A stretch of DNA of 64,000 bases from Saprospiraceae bacterium (GTDB lineage: Bacteria > Bacteroidota > Bacteroidia > Chitinophagales > Saprospiraceae). Under the pieces are notes generated by a model, which saw only the letters and a list, made by a program, of their open reading frames with translations, did not search any database and had not been told where the DNA came from. Within the stretch, counting starts at the first letter, position 1, and every line of letters begins with the position of its first letter. Of the stretch, positions 53,672-62,317 are shown in pieces. The DNA is taken from the NCBI GenBank assembly GCA_020628095.1, contig JAHDFP010000009.1:1-64000 (forward strand), read 5' to 3'. Made by a program: the position numbers and the translations under genes.

Positions 53672-54865
53672 CTATCTATCTATTTTGTCCTTGATAAATT
53701 CTAAGGTGGGCTGGTAATCATCGCCAATAATGGACGCAATGTCTTGCGCTATGCTGATGGCTTCCTGTGCCTTTTGGTCGTTACCTGATTTGTAATATAA
53801 TAAGGAAAGAAGATCATATCGCCAATAGCTTGTCCCCTCAGAGAGCGTTGAGTTAATGGCGTCTATCAGTGATTGATAGTCCGTATTTCTTCGAGATTTG
53901 GTGATTAGCAGGCGGATGACGGAGGAGTATAGAACATTATCATCAGTGGTCTCTGGGTAGTTCTGTATCAAATTAATAGATGATCGCACAGATGGCCCTC
54001 GACCCCATAGAAAGTACTTGATCCTAATAAAGTCTTCCATCTTATCATACCCATGTATTTTGAAACGGCGAAACCACCTTTTGAGTCTTTTGAAATCAAA
54101 AACAGGTCTCCCCCTGGCATCTGATTTCATCGTATTGACAAAGACGTGGAACGCTATATTTTCTTTGATACGGAGGCTATCGAATTTGGCAAAGAAGTAC
54201 TTGTGATTCTTGGATACAAATTTCATGTACTTAGGAGCGACAGTAAAATATTCGCTCATTATTTTCATACATACATCGCTGGACCATTCTTTCTTATGGG
54301 TCTCCAGATAGCCCACAGCCAAATTCTTAGCAGAATACTCTCCTCTGTAATGTCTTATAGAATCAATGGTTTGCAAGATGTTAGTATCATCTAATACCGA
54401 GATAAGCGAATCAATATTTTCGCGTAGATAATGACTGCCAGACTTAGCACGATTAAGCAAGCGCAACATGCCATCTGTATCTTTATATTCCAGATCACGG
54501 ATGAGCACATGTCCGTGCTGATTCAGTATGAGATATGTCGGGAAGAGGTGTATGTCAAAGTCTTTGGCGAATGAGGTGTTACGTGCCGCATTTATATGCA
54601 CTGGTACGTAATAAGACTCTATTTCGTTGATGATCTTGGGGTCTTGGAAAGTGGACTCATACATCCTCTGACTGGATGTAGACCAACTTGTATAGACAAA
54701 GACGAAAATGGGTTTCTGTGTCTTTTTTGCGATGCGATAAGCTCTGGTAATGGATCGGGAAAAATCTATTTCCTTGGTTTTTTGACCATGAGCATCAGGT
54801 ATAGTCAGAAACCCTACTAGTAATAAAGTCAAATATGTGAGGATGCCATTATTCAAGCGATGCAA
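53672..54865 (-). CDS. Secreted thioredoxin-fold protein lacking the CXXC cysteines
   Basis: This 397-residue protein has a signal peptide (about 1-27, ending AHGQ). A thioredoxin-like domain follows (KPIFVFVYTSWSTSSQRMYESTF, VPVHINAARNTSFAKDFDIHLFPTYLIL), where the expected WCxxC is WSTSS. The rest (about 150-397) is helical and TPR-like. Without both cysteines it cannot be a classical oxidoreductase; it may be a chaperone or scaffold. Thioredoxin-7/DUF255-like domains fused to helical repeats occur in Bacteroidota. It lies 42 bp downstream of cutA on the same strand. Confidence 0.8.
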   Translation of the reverse strand: MHRLNNGILTYLTLLLVGFLTIPDAHGQKTKEIDFSRSITRAYRIAKKTQKPIFVFVYTSWSTSSQRMYESTFQDPKIINEIESYYVPVHINAARNTSFAKDFDIHLFPTYLILNQHGHVLIRDLEYKDTDGMLRLLNRAKSGSHYLRENIDSLISVLDDTNILQTIDSIRHYRGEYSAKNLAVGYLETHKKEWSSDVCMKIMSEYFTVAPKYMKFVSKNHKYFFAKFDSLRIKENIAFHVFVNTMKSDARGRPVFDFKRLKRWFRRFKIHGYDKMEDFIRIKYFLWGRGPSVRSSINLIQNYPETTDDNVLYSSVIRLLITKSRRNTDYQSLIDAINSTLSEGTSYWRYDLLSLLYYKSGNDQKAQEAISIAQDIASIIGDDYQPTLEFIKDKIDR

Positions 54866-54907
54866 TTATCCTTGCATCTAAAATAGTCATTATTAGGTCA
54901 ATTGCAC

Positions 54908-55213
54908 CTATTGTACAAAAGCATCCATCCAATTCTGGTAGGCATTATTGATAACATGCTCTTCTGTGGATATAAATGGTATCTCGTAGGGATGATTCTT
55001 TTGTAGATGCTTGATGACATCTTTTTTGCGTAGTTCGTTGGTTTTGAGGGTTAGGGCGTATTCCTTGTCTTCATGGTATTTTCCTTTCCAGATGTATTGA
55101 CTGGTAATAGGAGAAATGTTAGAGCAGGCGATGAGGCGAAGGTCCAGCAGTTCTTTACCTAGTTTGATCGCGATTTCTTTATTGGAAAGGGTGGTTTTTA
55201 TTACAGTGATCAT
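54908..55213 (-). CDS. cutA: Divalent-cation tolerance protein, CutA
   Basis: This 101-residue protein has the CutA1 ferredoxin-like pattern: VIKTTLSNKEIAIKLGKELLD, RLIACSNISPITSQYIWKGK, EYALTLKTNE and HPYEIPFISTEEHVI. CutA forms trimers and has been linked to metal tolerance, although its role is debated. Its ATG overlaps the pfkA stop by 4 nt (ATGA), so they are co-translated. Confidence 0.93.
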   Translation of the reverse strand: MITVIKTTLSNKEIAIKLGKELLDLRLIACSNISPITSQYIWKGKYHEDKEYALTLKTNELRKKDVIKHLQKNHPYEIPFISTEEHVINNAYQNWMDAFVQ

Positions 55214-56181
55214 AGGGAGAGTATTTCGGCCATTTTTATCATTTCTGCTTCTGGATCTTTTTTCTTAGTGATGGCATCTTCAAAACTAGTATAATGCACC
55301 TGATTATTGACGATACCTATGGCGCAATTCGATTTTTTGTTAATCAAGGCTTCTACGGCGTAGTAGCCTAACCTACTGGATAATATTCTATCGCTCGCTG
55401 TCGGAGATCCACCGCGTTGTAGGTGTCCTATGACGGTGGCTTTAGCGTCAATTTCAGGGAACTCCTTTTTGACAATCTGTGCTAACTCTATCGCATTTCC
55501 ATTTTTATTTCCTTCGGCTACAATTACTAGATTGAATAATTTGTTACGACGATTAGCCTTTCTGAGGTTGTCCATGAATGAGTCAATATTGTTGTCCGTT
55601 TCTGGCAAGAATATAGTCGTCGATCCTGAGCCGATTCCTGTATGCAAAGCAATATATCCGCTATGTCTACCCATCACCTCTATAAAAAATAGTCTGGTGT
55701 GGCTATCTGCTGTATCACGTATTTTGTCCACCGCCTCTATGGCTGTATTAATGGCTGTATCAAAGCCTATTGTGTAGTCCGTGCCATAGATGTCATTGTC
55801 TATCGTGCCAGGTAGTCCGACGACATTGATATTATGCTCTTCTGTGAGGTACTTAGCACCTGTATATGTTCCGTTACCACCTATGACCACAAGACCATCT
55901 ATCTCAAAAGCCTCTAGAAATTCGAAGGCCTTTTGCCTTCCTTCTTTGGTACGAAAATCTTCTGACCTTGCTGTTTTGAGGATGGTGCCACCTTTGTGGA
56001 TGATATTGGCGACATCGCTTTTTTCCAGTTTAGTGACTTCTCCATTGATCAGACCTTCATATCCTCGGAATACACCGAATACTGTCAGATCATTATAGAT
56101 TCCAGATCTTACCACCGCTCTGATAGCGGCATTCATGCCAGGCGCATCACCGCCAGAAGACAATACTGCAATTCTTTTCAT
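55210..56181 (-). CDS. pfkA: 6-phosphofructokinase
   Basis: This 323-residue enzyme carries the ATP-PFK motifs: IAVLSSGGDAPGMNAAIRA at the N terminus, GVFRGYEGLING, FRTKEGRQKA, the catalytic GTIDND, TAIEAVDKIRDTADSH, EVMGRHSGYIAL and LGHLQRGG-type VIGHLQRGGSPTA. It phosphorylates fructose 6-phosphate with ATP, the committed step of glycolysis. The length is typical of the bacterial tetrameric form. It leads a series with cutA, the thioredoxin-fold gene and the MBL gene. Confidence 0.97.
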   Translation of the reverse strand: MKRIAVLSSGGDAPGMNAAIRAVVRSGIYNDLTVFGVFRGYEGLINGEVTKLEKSDVANIIHKGGTILKTARSEDFRTKEGRQKAFEFLEAFEIDGLVVIGGNGTYTGAKYLTEEHNINVVGLPGTIDNDIYGTDYTIGFDTAINTAIEAVDKIRDTADSHTRLFFIEVMGRHSGYIALHTGIGSGSTTIFLPETDNNIDSFMDNLRKANRRNKLFNLVIVAEGNKNGNAIELAQIVKKEFPEIDAKATVIGHLQRGGSPTASDRILSSRLGYYAVEALINKKSNCAIGIVNNQVHYTSFEDAITKKKDPEAEMIKMAEILSL

Positions 56182-56323
56182 ACGCTTATATATTTACATC
56201 AGAATGATTATCAGGTATTTAAAATCCAATAATCACTCTTCGTTCTGTGCTAATTTTTCAAGGCCATAGACATCTCGAAAATGCCTTGACCAAATAACCA
56301 ATAGACCAATTAACTAATACACC

Positions 56324-57145
56324 TTACTCTCTACTATGATATTTAATTAACCCTTCGATTGGGCTTTTTTCTATCTTGTCTATGGTGTATCCATAAGACA
56401 AGGCCACTTCCTTTAACTCTGCTCTGAATACATGCGCAATCGAACCTACAAAGTTAAGTTTATATTGCGCACTAGATGGAATGACAGAGATTTGATTTTC
56501 GAAAAATTCACTAAAGTTTTGCTCTAAGATTTCTTGTCTAAAGCCCGCAGAAAAATTATTTAATTTCTTACAGAAAGAGGCTACATAATAATTGGGTCTT
56601 GGATCAGAGTATATGGTATGAATCAAATTTTTATCACCAATCAGATTTTCAAAGACTTGCTTATCGTCAATAGACATTTGATTTCTATAATATGCCTGTA
56701 TTATTTTTTTTCCAATAGAAAATCCCGATCCTGGTTCGTCCAGTAACGCCCCTAGCGAAACAGCCTTTTTTATAACCTTTTTGCCATCATATAGGACCGT
56801 ATTGACGCCTGTACCTAAGATGGTGACAATGGATTGTTCTTCATCAGAAATGGCTCTACATGCGCCTGTTATATCTGTCTCTACGGATGCCGTCTGAGCA
56901 TTAGTCTTAGAGGTTAATGCACTTATAATATTTTGCTTCTGAGTGGGTGTGATGACGCCTGAGCCGTAATAATATACTGATTCTGGTGCGACAGAGTTAG
57001 GACTTTTATAAGGTGTAATATTATCTAGGGACTGGGGGTTTTGGGTGGGGTTTATGCCCTTTAGTGTTTGGGTGTCTACGATGGATAAGCCATCTATCAG
57101 TACCCAAGTGGATTGCGTAGAACCAGCGTCTATGATGAGCTTCAT
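56324..57145 (-). CDS. N-acetylglucosamine kinase-like protein (BadF/BadG/BcrA/BcrD family)
   Basis: This 273-residue ASKHA kinase has the phosphate-1 motif LIIDAGSTQSTWVLID, the adenosine-binding SIVTILGTGVNTVLYDG and the phosphate-2 region DEPGSGFSIGKKII. It lacks the Fe-S features of BcrA-type dehydratase activators, so a sugar kinase like human NAGK is the better call. It probably phosphorylates GlcNAc or a related amino sugar recovered from murein or chitin. A 7-bp hairpin lies 4 nt upstream of its ATG. Confidence 0.82.
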   Translation of the reverse strand: MKLIIDAGSTQSTWVLIDGLSIVDTQTLKGINPTQNPQSLDNITPYKSPNSVAPESVYYYGSGVITPTQKQNIISALTSKTNAQTASVETDITGACRAISDEEQSIVTILGTGVNTVLYDGKKVIKKAVSLGALLDEPGSGFSIGKKIIQAYYRNQMSIDDKQVFENLIGDKNLIHTIYSDPRPNYYVASFCKKLNNFSAGFRQEILEQNFSEFFENQISVIPSSAQYKLNFVGSIAHVFRAELKEVALSYGYTIDKIEKSPIEGLIKYHSRE

Positions 57146-57148
57146 GAG

Positions 57149-57193
57149 GCTTCTATTATAGAAGCGTAAGAATAGCTATTATTGTGCAATAAT
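57149..57193. promoter_or_regulatory. Hairpin and dyad in the nagK-like/hbd divergent gap
   Basis: GCTTCTATTATAGAAGC (57149-57165) forms a 7-bp hairpin just before the minus-strand kinase ATG. ATTATTGTGCAATAAT (57178-57193) is a dyad with 7-bp arms and a 2-nt spacer, where an operator or -33 region would be. Confidence 0.4.
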
Positions 57194-57267
57194 GCGTCTA
57201 TGACGTCGAAAATCAGAACAAACAAAGGGGAAATCCTCATAATCCAATAATTAGAAATAATAAACAG

Positions 57268-58155
57268 ATGAAAAATATCGCGGTCATCGGAGCTGGAACT
57301 ATGGGCAATGGCATTGCACATGTATTTGCTATGAATGGGTACAAAGTCTCTCTCCTGGATATCTCACAAGAATCTCTGGATAAGGCTATATCGACTATAG
57401 ATAAGAACCTGCAAAGAATGCTGGACAAAGAGAAAATATCTACGCAAGACAAGGATAATTCTTTGGCTAATATTACGACCTATACTTCTCTGCCAGATGG
57501 TGTAAAAGACTGCGATCTTGTGATAGAGGCCGCAACAGAAAATATAGATCTGAAACTCAAGATATTCCAACAGCTTGACGAGCATACCAGCGACCATTGC
57601 ATCCTTGCTACCAACACCTCATCCATCTCGATTACCAAAATTGCAGCCGCAACGAATAGACCCGATAAGGTAATCGGCATGCACTTTATGAATCCTGTAC
57701 CGATAATGAAATTAGTCGAAGTCATAAGGGGGTATCAGACCTCTGATGAGGTAACGACAACGATAATGAATCTCTCTAAGGATATCTCCAAAATCCCAGT
57801 AGAGGTCAATGACTATCCTGGTTTTGTGGCTAATCGGATTTTGATGCCGATGATTAATGAGGCCATATATACTTTACACGAAGGCGTGGCTGGCGTACAA
57901 GAAATAGATACAGTTATGAAACTGGGTATGGCGCACCCCATGGGACCCTTACAACTGGCAGACTTTATAGGCTTAGATGTTTGTTTGGCTATACTCGAAG
58001 TATTACAAGATGGCTTTGGTCTGCCAAAGTATGCACCTTGTCCTTTACTAGTCAATATGGTGACGGCTAAAAAACTTGGGCGCAAGACTGGCGAAGGTTT
58101 TTATATCTATGAAAAAGGGTCTAAGGGGATGAAAGTAGCAGGGGCTTTTGTATAG
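57268..58155 (+). CDS. 3-hydroxybutyryl-CoA dehydrogenase
   Basis: This 295-residue enzyme has the Rossmann motif VIGAGTMGNGIAHVFAMNG, LVIEAATENIDLKLKIFQQLD, ILATNTSSISIT, the catalytic-region HFMNPVPIMKLVEVI (His), and the C-terminal domain VANRILMPMINEA and GMAHPMGPLQLADFIGLD. It interconverts acetoacetyl-CoA and 3-hydroxybutyryl-CoA with NAD(P), used in fatty-acid or amino-acid breakdown. Its size fits the stand-alone Hbd/PaaH type. It is a single gene divergent from the kinase. Confidence 0.93.
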   Translation: MKNIAVIGAGTMGNGIAHVFAMNGYKVSLLDISQESLDKAISTIDKNLQRMLDKEKISTQDKDNSLANITTYTSLPDGVKDCDLVIEAATENIDLKLKIFQQLDEHTSDHCILATNTSSISITKIAAATNRPDKVIGMHFMNPVPIMKLVEVIRGYQTSDEVTTTIMNLSKDISKIPVEVNDYPGFVANRILMPMINEAIYTLHEGVAGVQEIDTVMKLGMAHPMGPLQLADFIGLDVCLAILEVLQDGFGLPKYAPCPLLVNMVTAKKLGRKTGEGFYIYEKGSKGMKVAGAFV

Positions 58156-58165
58156 GAATATTAAG

Positions 58166-59509
58166 TTAATACAATAACAATTTATGCACTTGTACTCCAG
58201 CTCGAGAATAAATCTTTAGTACAACTGCACCAATATAATCCAGTTCTTTTACATCGATCGAAGAGGTATTTCGGGTTTTTCTCAGTAATAAATTGCCCTG
58301 TATCGTAAAAACTTCTAATGCTTCAATGTCAAAATCTGAGTCAATGTATAATACGTCGTCACATGGATTAGGATATATGATTCCCATAGTTTGCTCATTA
58401 TTTAAATCTAAGGTGCTCGAGGTACACTGAGAAGCAACGACATCAACTGAACTACAGTTGATGCCATTACCCACTATTATTGCGTTTCCACTTTCTATTA
58501 GATCACAAACAATGTCATAATTACATGTATCTAATAGAATATTATCTCTTAGGTAGATATCTTTTAAATTTTTAAAGTCTTCCAGTTCTGATAAATCATA
58601 AAGATTTGGATTTACTTGTAAAGCCAAAGACTCTAAATATGGATTTGTTAAATTATTTAAATGAATTATTTTACTTCCTCCAATAGAAAGTGATTTCACT
58701 TTACTACGCGATAAATAATTAGAATTAATTAGAGTGTCATTATCCTCTATGGTTAAATAGGTAAGATCTTCATAAGAATCAATATCTTCCATATCTAATA
58801 CTTCAGTATTCCATAGGTTTAGACTCACTAAGGTTGTGTCCGTCGATATAAGCTCAAAACTTATCGAGTCAATATTTAAGGTATTAATGATAAGAACCTT
58901 ATCAGTCAGTTTGTCTAAATAAGAGTTGGTCAATTTTCCTTGTCCAATAAGAATTAGGTCAGTAACTTCCTTGATATCAAATTCTTCATCTAATAACTCA
59001 AAGTTGATAAACATTGATCTGACAAAATTGGCTTTGAGGCCATTTAAATTTTTCAGATTATGATCTATACTATTTACGATTTCAATATTTTGAATTGTAT
59101 CTAAACCTGATAAGCCATCTAAGTTTTTAATGCTTCTATTTTGAACGCTGATTTTATTTACTTTTTCCAATCCTTCCAACCCTTCAAAGTTGTGAAGTGA
59201 GTTGAAAGTATTAGCAACCAGAGATATATTGATAGTTCTTAAGTTTTCCAGTCCTTTTAGATTATTAAGATCAGTTAATTCTAACAGAAATAAAGATCCA
59301 CCTATTTTTTTGATTCCCGCCAGTGGGGTCAAATCATTTATAGAACCATTAAGTGATAAATTTCTCTTAATTTCCTCGCAGTCTGGATAAGCAGAAATAA
59401 AATCCTCAATATCCTGTTGTATATTGAAATGTAAATCCTCATCGGGACATTGAGATAGGCCCGAGAAACTTATAAATAGGAAAACTGAAAGAAGCAGATA
59501 ATTTACCAA
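58166..59509 (-). CDS. Leucine-rich-repeat protein with T9SS type A sorting domain
   Basis: This 447-residue protein starts at TTG 59509, 2 nt after the upstream gene's stop, which gives a clear signal peptide (MVNYLLLSVFLFISFSGLSQ). The middle (about 45-350) is irregular LRR/receptor-L-like repeats (NLKGLENLRTINISLVAN, FEGLEGLEKVNKISV, LDGLSGLDTIQNIEIV, FKNLKDIYLRDN). The last 75 residues (MGIIYPNPCDDVLYI, ALEVFTIQGNLLL, VVLKIYSRAGVQVHK) are a type A sorting domain. It is a likely surface ligand-binding protein. Sampled lines are near 27% GC, lower than most of the window. Confidence 0.88.
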   Translation of the reverse strand: MVNYLLLSVFLFISFSGLSQCPDEDLHFNIQQDIEDFISAYPDCEEIKRNLSLNGSINDLTPLAGIKKIGGSLFLLELTDLNNLKGLENLRTINISLVANTFNSLHNFEGLEGLEKVNKISVQNRSIKNLDGLSGLDTIQNIEIVNSIDHNLKNLNGLKANFVRSMFINFELLDEEFDIKEVTDLILIGQGKLTNSYLDKLTDKVLIINTLNIDSISFELISTDTTLVSLNLWNTEVLDMEDIDSYEDLTYLTIEDNDTLINSNYLSRSKVKSLSIGGSKIIHLNNLTNPYLESLALQVNPNLYDLSELEDFKNLKDIYLRDNILLDTCNYDIVCDLIESGNAIIVGNGINCSSVDVVASQCTSSTLDLNNEQTMGIIYPNPCDDVLYIDSDFDIEALEVFTIQGNLLLRKTRNTSSIDVKELDYIGAVVLKIYSRAGVQVHKLLLY

Positions 59510-59511
59510 TA

Positions 59512-59976
59512 TTATAAACAGTTTAGATATACTTTAGATCTAAAAGTACATCCAGGTGAACCAGGATTAAAGGGGTCTGGTGGTAGCGCTACAAGAATTT
59601 CGATATATCCGTCACCAAAATCCCACAAATTCAAACAACTTGTGCCTCCATTAGGTGAAACATCTACAACCCTGACTTTATCTGGATTATTAGCAAAATC
59701 ATCATGAAAAAATAAAATTCTGTATGTATAGTTGGGGTTATTGTTTTTTATTATCATACAACAATGACCTGGTTGAAAACCATACCAGAATTGAAGTTCT
59801 CTATTATTACAAGCAGGGTCTCTTTGATTTGGTCTATCATATATTGCATCATAAATTGCTCCAGTAATTTCTTGATAAGGAGTACATCCATTTTCACATC
59901 CTGGAAGTATTTGGGAATATCCTAAAGTATAAATAGAAATGAAAATAATTGAGAAAAGAATCTTTTTGAAAGTCAT
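59512..59976 (-). CDS. Cys-containing small secreted protein, unknown function
   Basis: This 154-residue protein has a signal peptide (about 1-21, ending GYSQ) and about eight cysteines in the mature part (PGCENGCTPYQEITGA, DPACNNRELQFW, QPGHCCMIIKNN, SPGCTFRSKVYLNC). The beta-rich pattern suggests a disulfide-stabilised fold. No family recognised. It is coupled to the LRR gene (2-nt gap) in an AT-rich two-gene unit. Confidence 0.68.
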   Translation of the reverse strand: MTFKKILFSIIFISIYTLGYSQILPGCENGCTPYQEITGAIYDAIYDRPNQRDPACNNRELQFWYGFQPGHCCMIIKNNNPNYTYRILFFHDDFANNPDKVRVVDVSPNGGTSCLNLWDFGDGYIEILVALPPDPFNPGSPGCTFRSKVYLNCL

Positions 59977-60108
59977 TGTTCTAAGTTTAAGCTAATGATT
60001 GTCTGAAAATAGACATTATTTACTCACTTAGAAAAAGATTCTTTCGAAAAATTTGTTAAAGTATTTAGAAGTTTAACTACAAATAGACATACACATTGTC
60101 AAAACTTA

Positions 60109-60128
60109 GATAGAATAATAATTCTATC
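60109..60128 (-). terminator. Hairpin overlapping the S4-protein gene stop
   Basis: GATAGAAT (60109-60116) and ATTCTATC (60121-60128) form an 8-bp perfect stem with a 4-nt loop. It overlaps the stop codon (60127-60129) and is followed on the minus strand by TAAGTTTTG. It is a plausible end for the DUF58-PPK2-S4 operon. Confidence 0.5.
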
Positions 60129-60546
60129 ACTCCTCCTCCAAAAACCAATCATCCAAATACAACTCATCCTTATATGACTCTATCTCTCGTCTTTCTTTCT
60201 TCGTCGGACGTCCCAGACCAGGCATACGCCTTTCGGCAGGTGCTTTACCGATAAACCAATCTCGGAATTTATTGAGTTCTTCTGGTGGAGTCAGGTTCTC
60301 ATAGCAGGGTGCCGCTAAGGTGGCAGAGACTCTTCTATCTAAGAGATCCACGATACGATAGGTGAGATTAAATCCATTTTTCTTCAGGGATATTTGGTCT
60401 CCCTTTCTTACGAGATAAGAAGCCTTAAGGCGTGCATCACCTAATTTGACATGACCTTTTTTGCAGGCATCGGTGGCCTTAGAGCGTGACTTGAATATAC
60501 GTACACACCATAACCACTTATCAATGCGCATTTTATCCTTAGGCAC
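60127..60546 (-). CDS. hslR: S4-domain RNA-binding heat-shock protein (Hsp15/HslR type)
   Basis: This 139-residue protein opens with an S4 domain (MRIDKWLWCVRIFKSRSKATDACKKGHV, then the turn YLVRKGDQISLKK). The basic tail with GLGRPTKKERREIE matches Hsp15-family proteins. These bind the 50S subunit with a stuck nascent chain and help recycle it. It overlaps the upstream PPK2 gene by 8 nt and closes a three-gene operon. Confidence 0.87.
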   Translation of the reverse strand: MPKDKMRIDKWLWCVRIFKSRSKATDACKKGHVKLGDARLKASYLVRKGDQISLKKNGFNLTYRIVDLLDRRVSATLAAPCYENLTPPEELNKFRDWFIGKAPAERRMPGLGRPTKKERREIESYKDELYLDDWFLEEE

Positions 60547-61306
60547 CGAGCAGTTTTATATCAGGTTTTTTGTCAAAGGTCGGGTAGGATTCTTTGAGAG
60601 ATTCCAGTTTCTTCAGTACCTTTTCTGCTACGAAATAATTGCGATACCATCTGTCATCCGCAGGCACAGGTATCCAAGGAATCTCTGATCGATTCATGGC
60701 ATCCTGATAGGCTCTCATATACTTGGTCCAATGTTTTCTTTCTTCCCAGTCACCATCATTATGCTTGAAGTTTTTCTCAGGCACCTCTATTCTTTCCGTT
60801 AGCTTTTCCAACTGTCTGCGTTTGGATAGATTAAGGAAGAATTTCATGACGATGGTGTTGTTGTCCAGTTGTAGATTTCTTTCGAAGGCGTTGATGGCAT
60901 CTATTCTGGCATCGACCGTTTTCTTGTTGATCCACTTATGGACGCGCTGTATCAGGATGTCCTCATAATGAGATCTGACGAATATTTTAACCTCTCCCTT
61001 TGCCGGTGTTTGCTTATGTACACGCCATAGGAAGTCATGCGCAAATTCTTCGTCTGTCGGTTTCTTAAAAGAATAAGCACTACACATCGTCGGGCTTACT
61101 CTGCTGAATACATTGCGACTGACACCATCCTTGCCGCTAGAGTCCATACCTTGTAGGACCACAAGTAGGCTATGTTTCTTATTGGCATACATGATTCTGA
61201 TCAGGTCAGATATGCGCTCTGCCATCTTTGCTGTTTTCTGCTTGCCTTCTTTTTTGGTCATTCCCGCAGGCGCTTTAGTCGGGAGCTTAGATATCACAAT
61301 ACTCAT
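60539..61306 (-). CDS. Polyphosphate kinase 2 family protein
   Basis: This 255-residue PPK2 has Walker A GMDSSGKDG (near 54-62), FSRVSPTMCSAYSFKKPT, the Walker B-region FVRSHYEDIL and the lid segment LEKLTERIEVPEKNFKHNDGDW. These enzymes phosphorylate nucleotides with polyphosphate or make polyphosphate from NTP. The length matches single-domain class I or III members; the preferred nucleotide is not clear. It overlaps the S4 gene by 8 nt and follows the DUF58 gene by 4 bp. Confidence 0.92.
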   Translation of the reverse strand: MSIVISKLPTKAPAGMTKKEGKQKTAKMAERISDLIRIMYANKKHSLLVVLQGMDSSGKDGVSRNVFSRVSPTMCSAYSFKKPTDEEFAHDFLWRVHKQTPAKGEVKIFVRSHYEDILIQRVHKWINKKTVDARIDAINAFERNLQLDNNTIVMKFFLNLSKRRQLEKLTERIEVPEKNFKHNDGDWEERKHWTKYMRAYQDAMNRSEIPWIPVPADDRWYRNYFVAEKVLKKLESLKESYPTFDKKPDIKLLGA

Positions 61307-61310
61307 AACG

Positions 61311-62234
61311 CTAGATGTTCATTTTTTTTCTTTTGACGAGATACGATTCCAGAATAGGATGGAAACCTTCCCTTATATCAGTGTCGATTAGATCTATTTT
61401 ATACTGAAGACATTTCATCTTTAGGTTTTCTTTGTATGATTTGATTTTGGTCTGATAAAACTCACGCACTTGGTTAGACTGTAGCTTAATGCTCTCCCCA
61501 CTTTCCATATCTATAAACTCATGCGGCCTGTTATCAAACTCAAATTCTTCTTCCAGCTTTTTATCCATCACATGAAAAAGTACCACTTCGTGCTTGTTGT
61601 ACTTAAGATGCTGTAGTGCATGAAAAATATCCTCCGTATTCTCCGTTCTATCAAACATGTCCGTGAATAGGATAACTAACGATCTCTTATGTATGCTGTC
61701 CGCGATCTGATGCAAGGTATCTACGACCGAAGTGCTTTTTTCGTTTTTGTCATCATTGATAAGTCGATCTAGATATGTTAGTAAGAGACGATAGTGCGTT
61801 GTCGAGGATTTAGCCTTGGTATGTATATTCACTTTGTCATCGAATAGACTCAGACCGTAAGCATCCCTTTGCTTCTTGAGTAAATTCATCAGAGAAGCCG
61901 CGGCCAATGCACTGAACTCTAATTTGTTAACGGGTGATTGCTTTCGATCCTTGGGAAAGTACATAGACGAAGAGGTATCTATGACGATTTGTGCTCTTAA
62001 ATTAGTTTCTTCTTCGAATTTCTTAGTGAATAACTTGTCTGTTCGCGCATAGACTTTCCAGTCAATATTTTTAGTGGATTCGCCCTGATTATATATGCGA
62101 TGCTCCGCAAACTCCACAGAAAATCCATGAAAAGGACTCTTATGCAATCCTATGATAAAACCCTCCACCACTTGATTGGCAAGGAGTTCCAGGTTCTCCA
62201 GTTGTTTAAGATCAAAATTGTCGAAAAAGCTCAT
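61311..62234 (-). CDS. DUF58 domain protein with VWA-like metal site
   Basis: This 307-residue protein has the DUF58 signature STKNIDWKVYARTDKLFTKKF, followed by a VWA-type MIDAS motif VIDTSSSMYF (Asp-x-Ser-x-Ser) near residue 90 and LVILFTDMFDR. DUF58 proteins are usually partners of MoxR-type AAA ATPases acting in envelope assembly or chaperoning. No MoxR gene is beside it here. It starts a three-gene minus-strand operon with PPK2 and the S4 protein. Confidence 0.88.
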   Translation of the reverse strand: MSFFDNFDLKQLENLELLANQVVEGFIIGLHKSPFHGFSVEFAEHRIYNQGESTKNIDWKVYARTDKLFTKKFEEETNLRAQIVIDTSSSMYFPKDRKQSPVNKLEFSALAAASLMNLLKKQRDAYGLSLFDDKVNIHTKAKSSTTHYRLLLTYLDRLINDDKNEKSTSVVDTLHQIADSIHKRSLVILFTDMFDRTENTEDIFHALQHLKYNKHEVVLFHVMDKKLEEEFEFDNRPHEFIDMESGESIKLQSNQVREFYQTKIKSYKENLKMKCLQYKIDLIDTDIREGFHPILESYLVKRKKMNI

Positions 62235-62254
62235 TATCTATTTTGGAAAAGAAA

Positions 62255-62283
62255 AAGCTCTTAGATGATGTATCTAAGAGCTT
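62255..62283 (-). terminator. Rho-independent terminator of trxA
   Basis: On the minus strand AAGCTCTTAGAT and ATCTAAGAGCTT form a perfect 12-bp stem with a 5-nt loop, followed at once by TTTTTCTTTT. It sits 35 nt downstream of the trxA stop, just before the DUF58 start. Confidence 0.9.
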
Positions 62284-62317
62284 GTAATATCTTAATTTTT
62301 ATAGAAATAATACAGTA

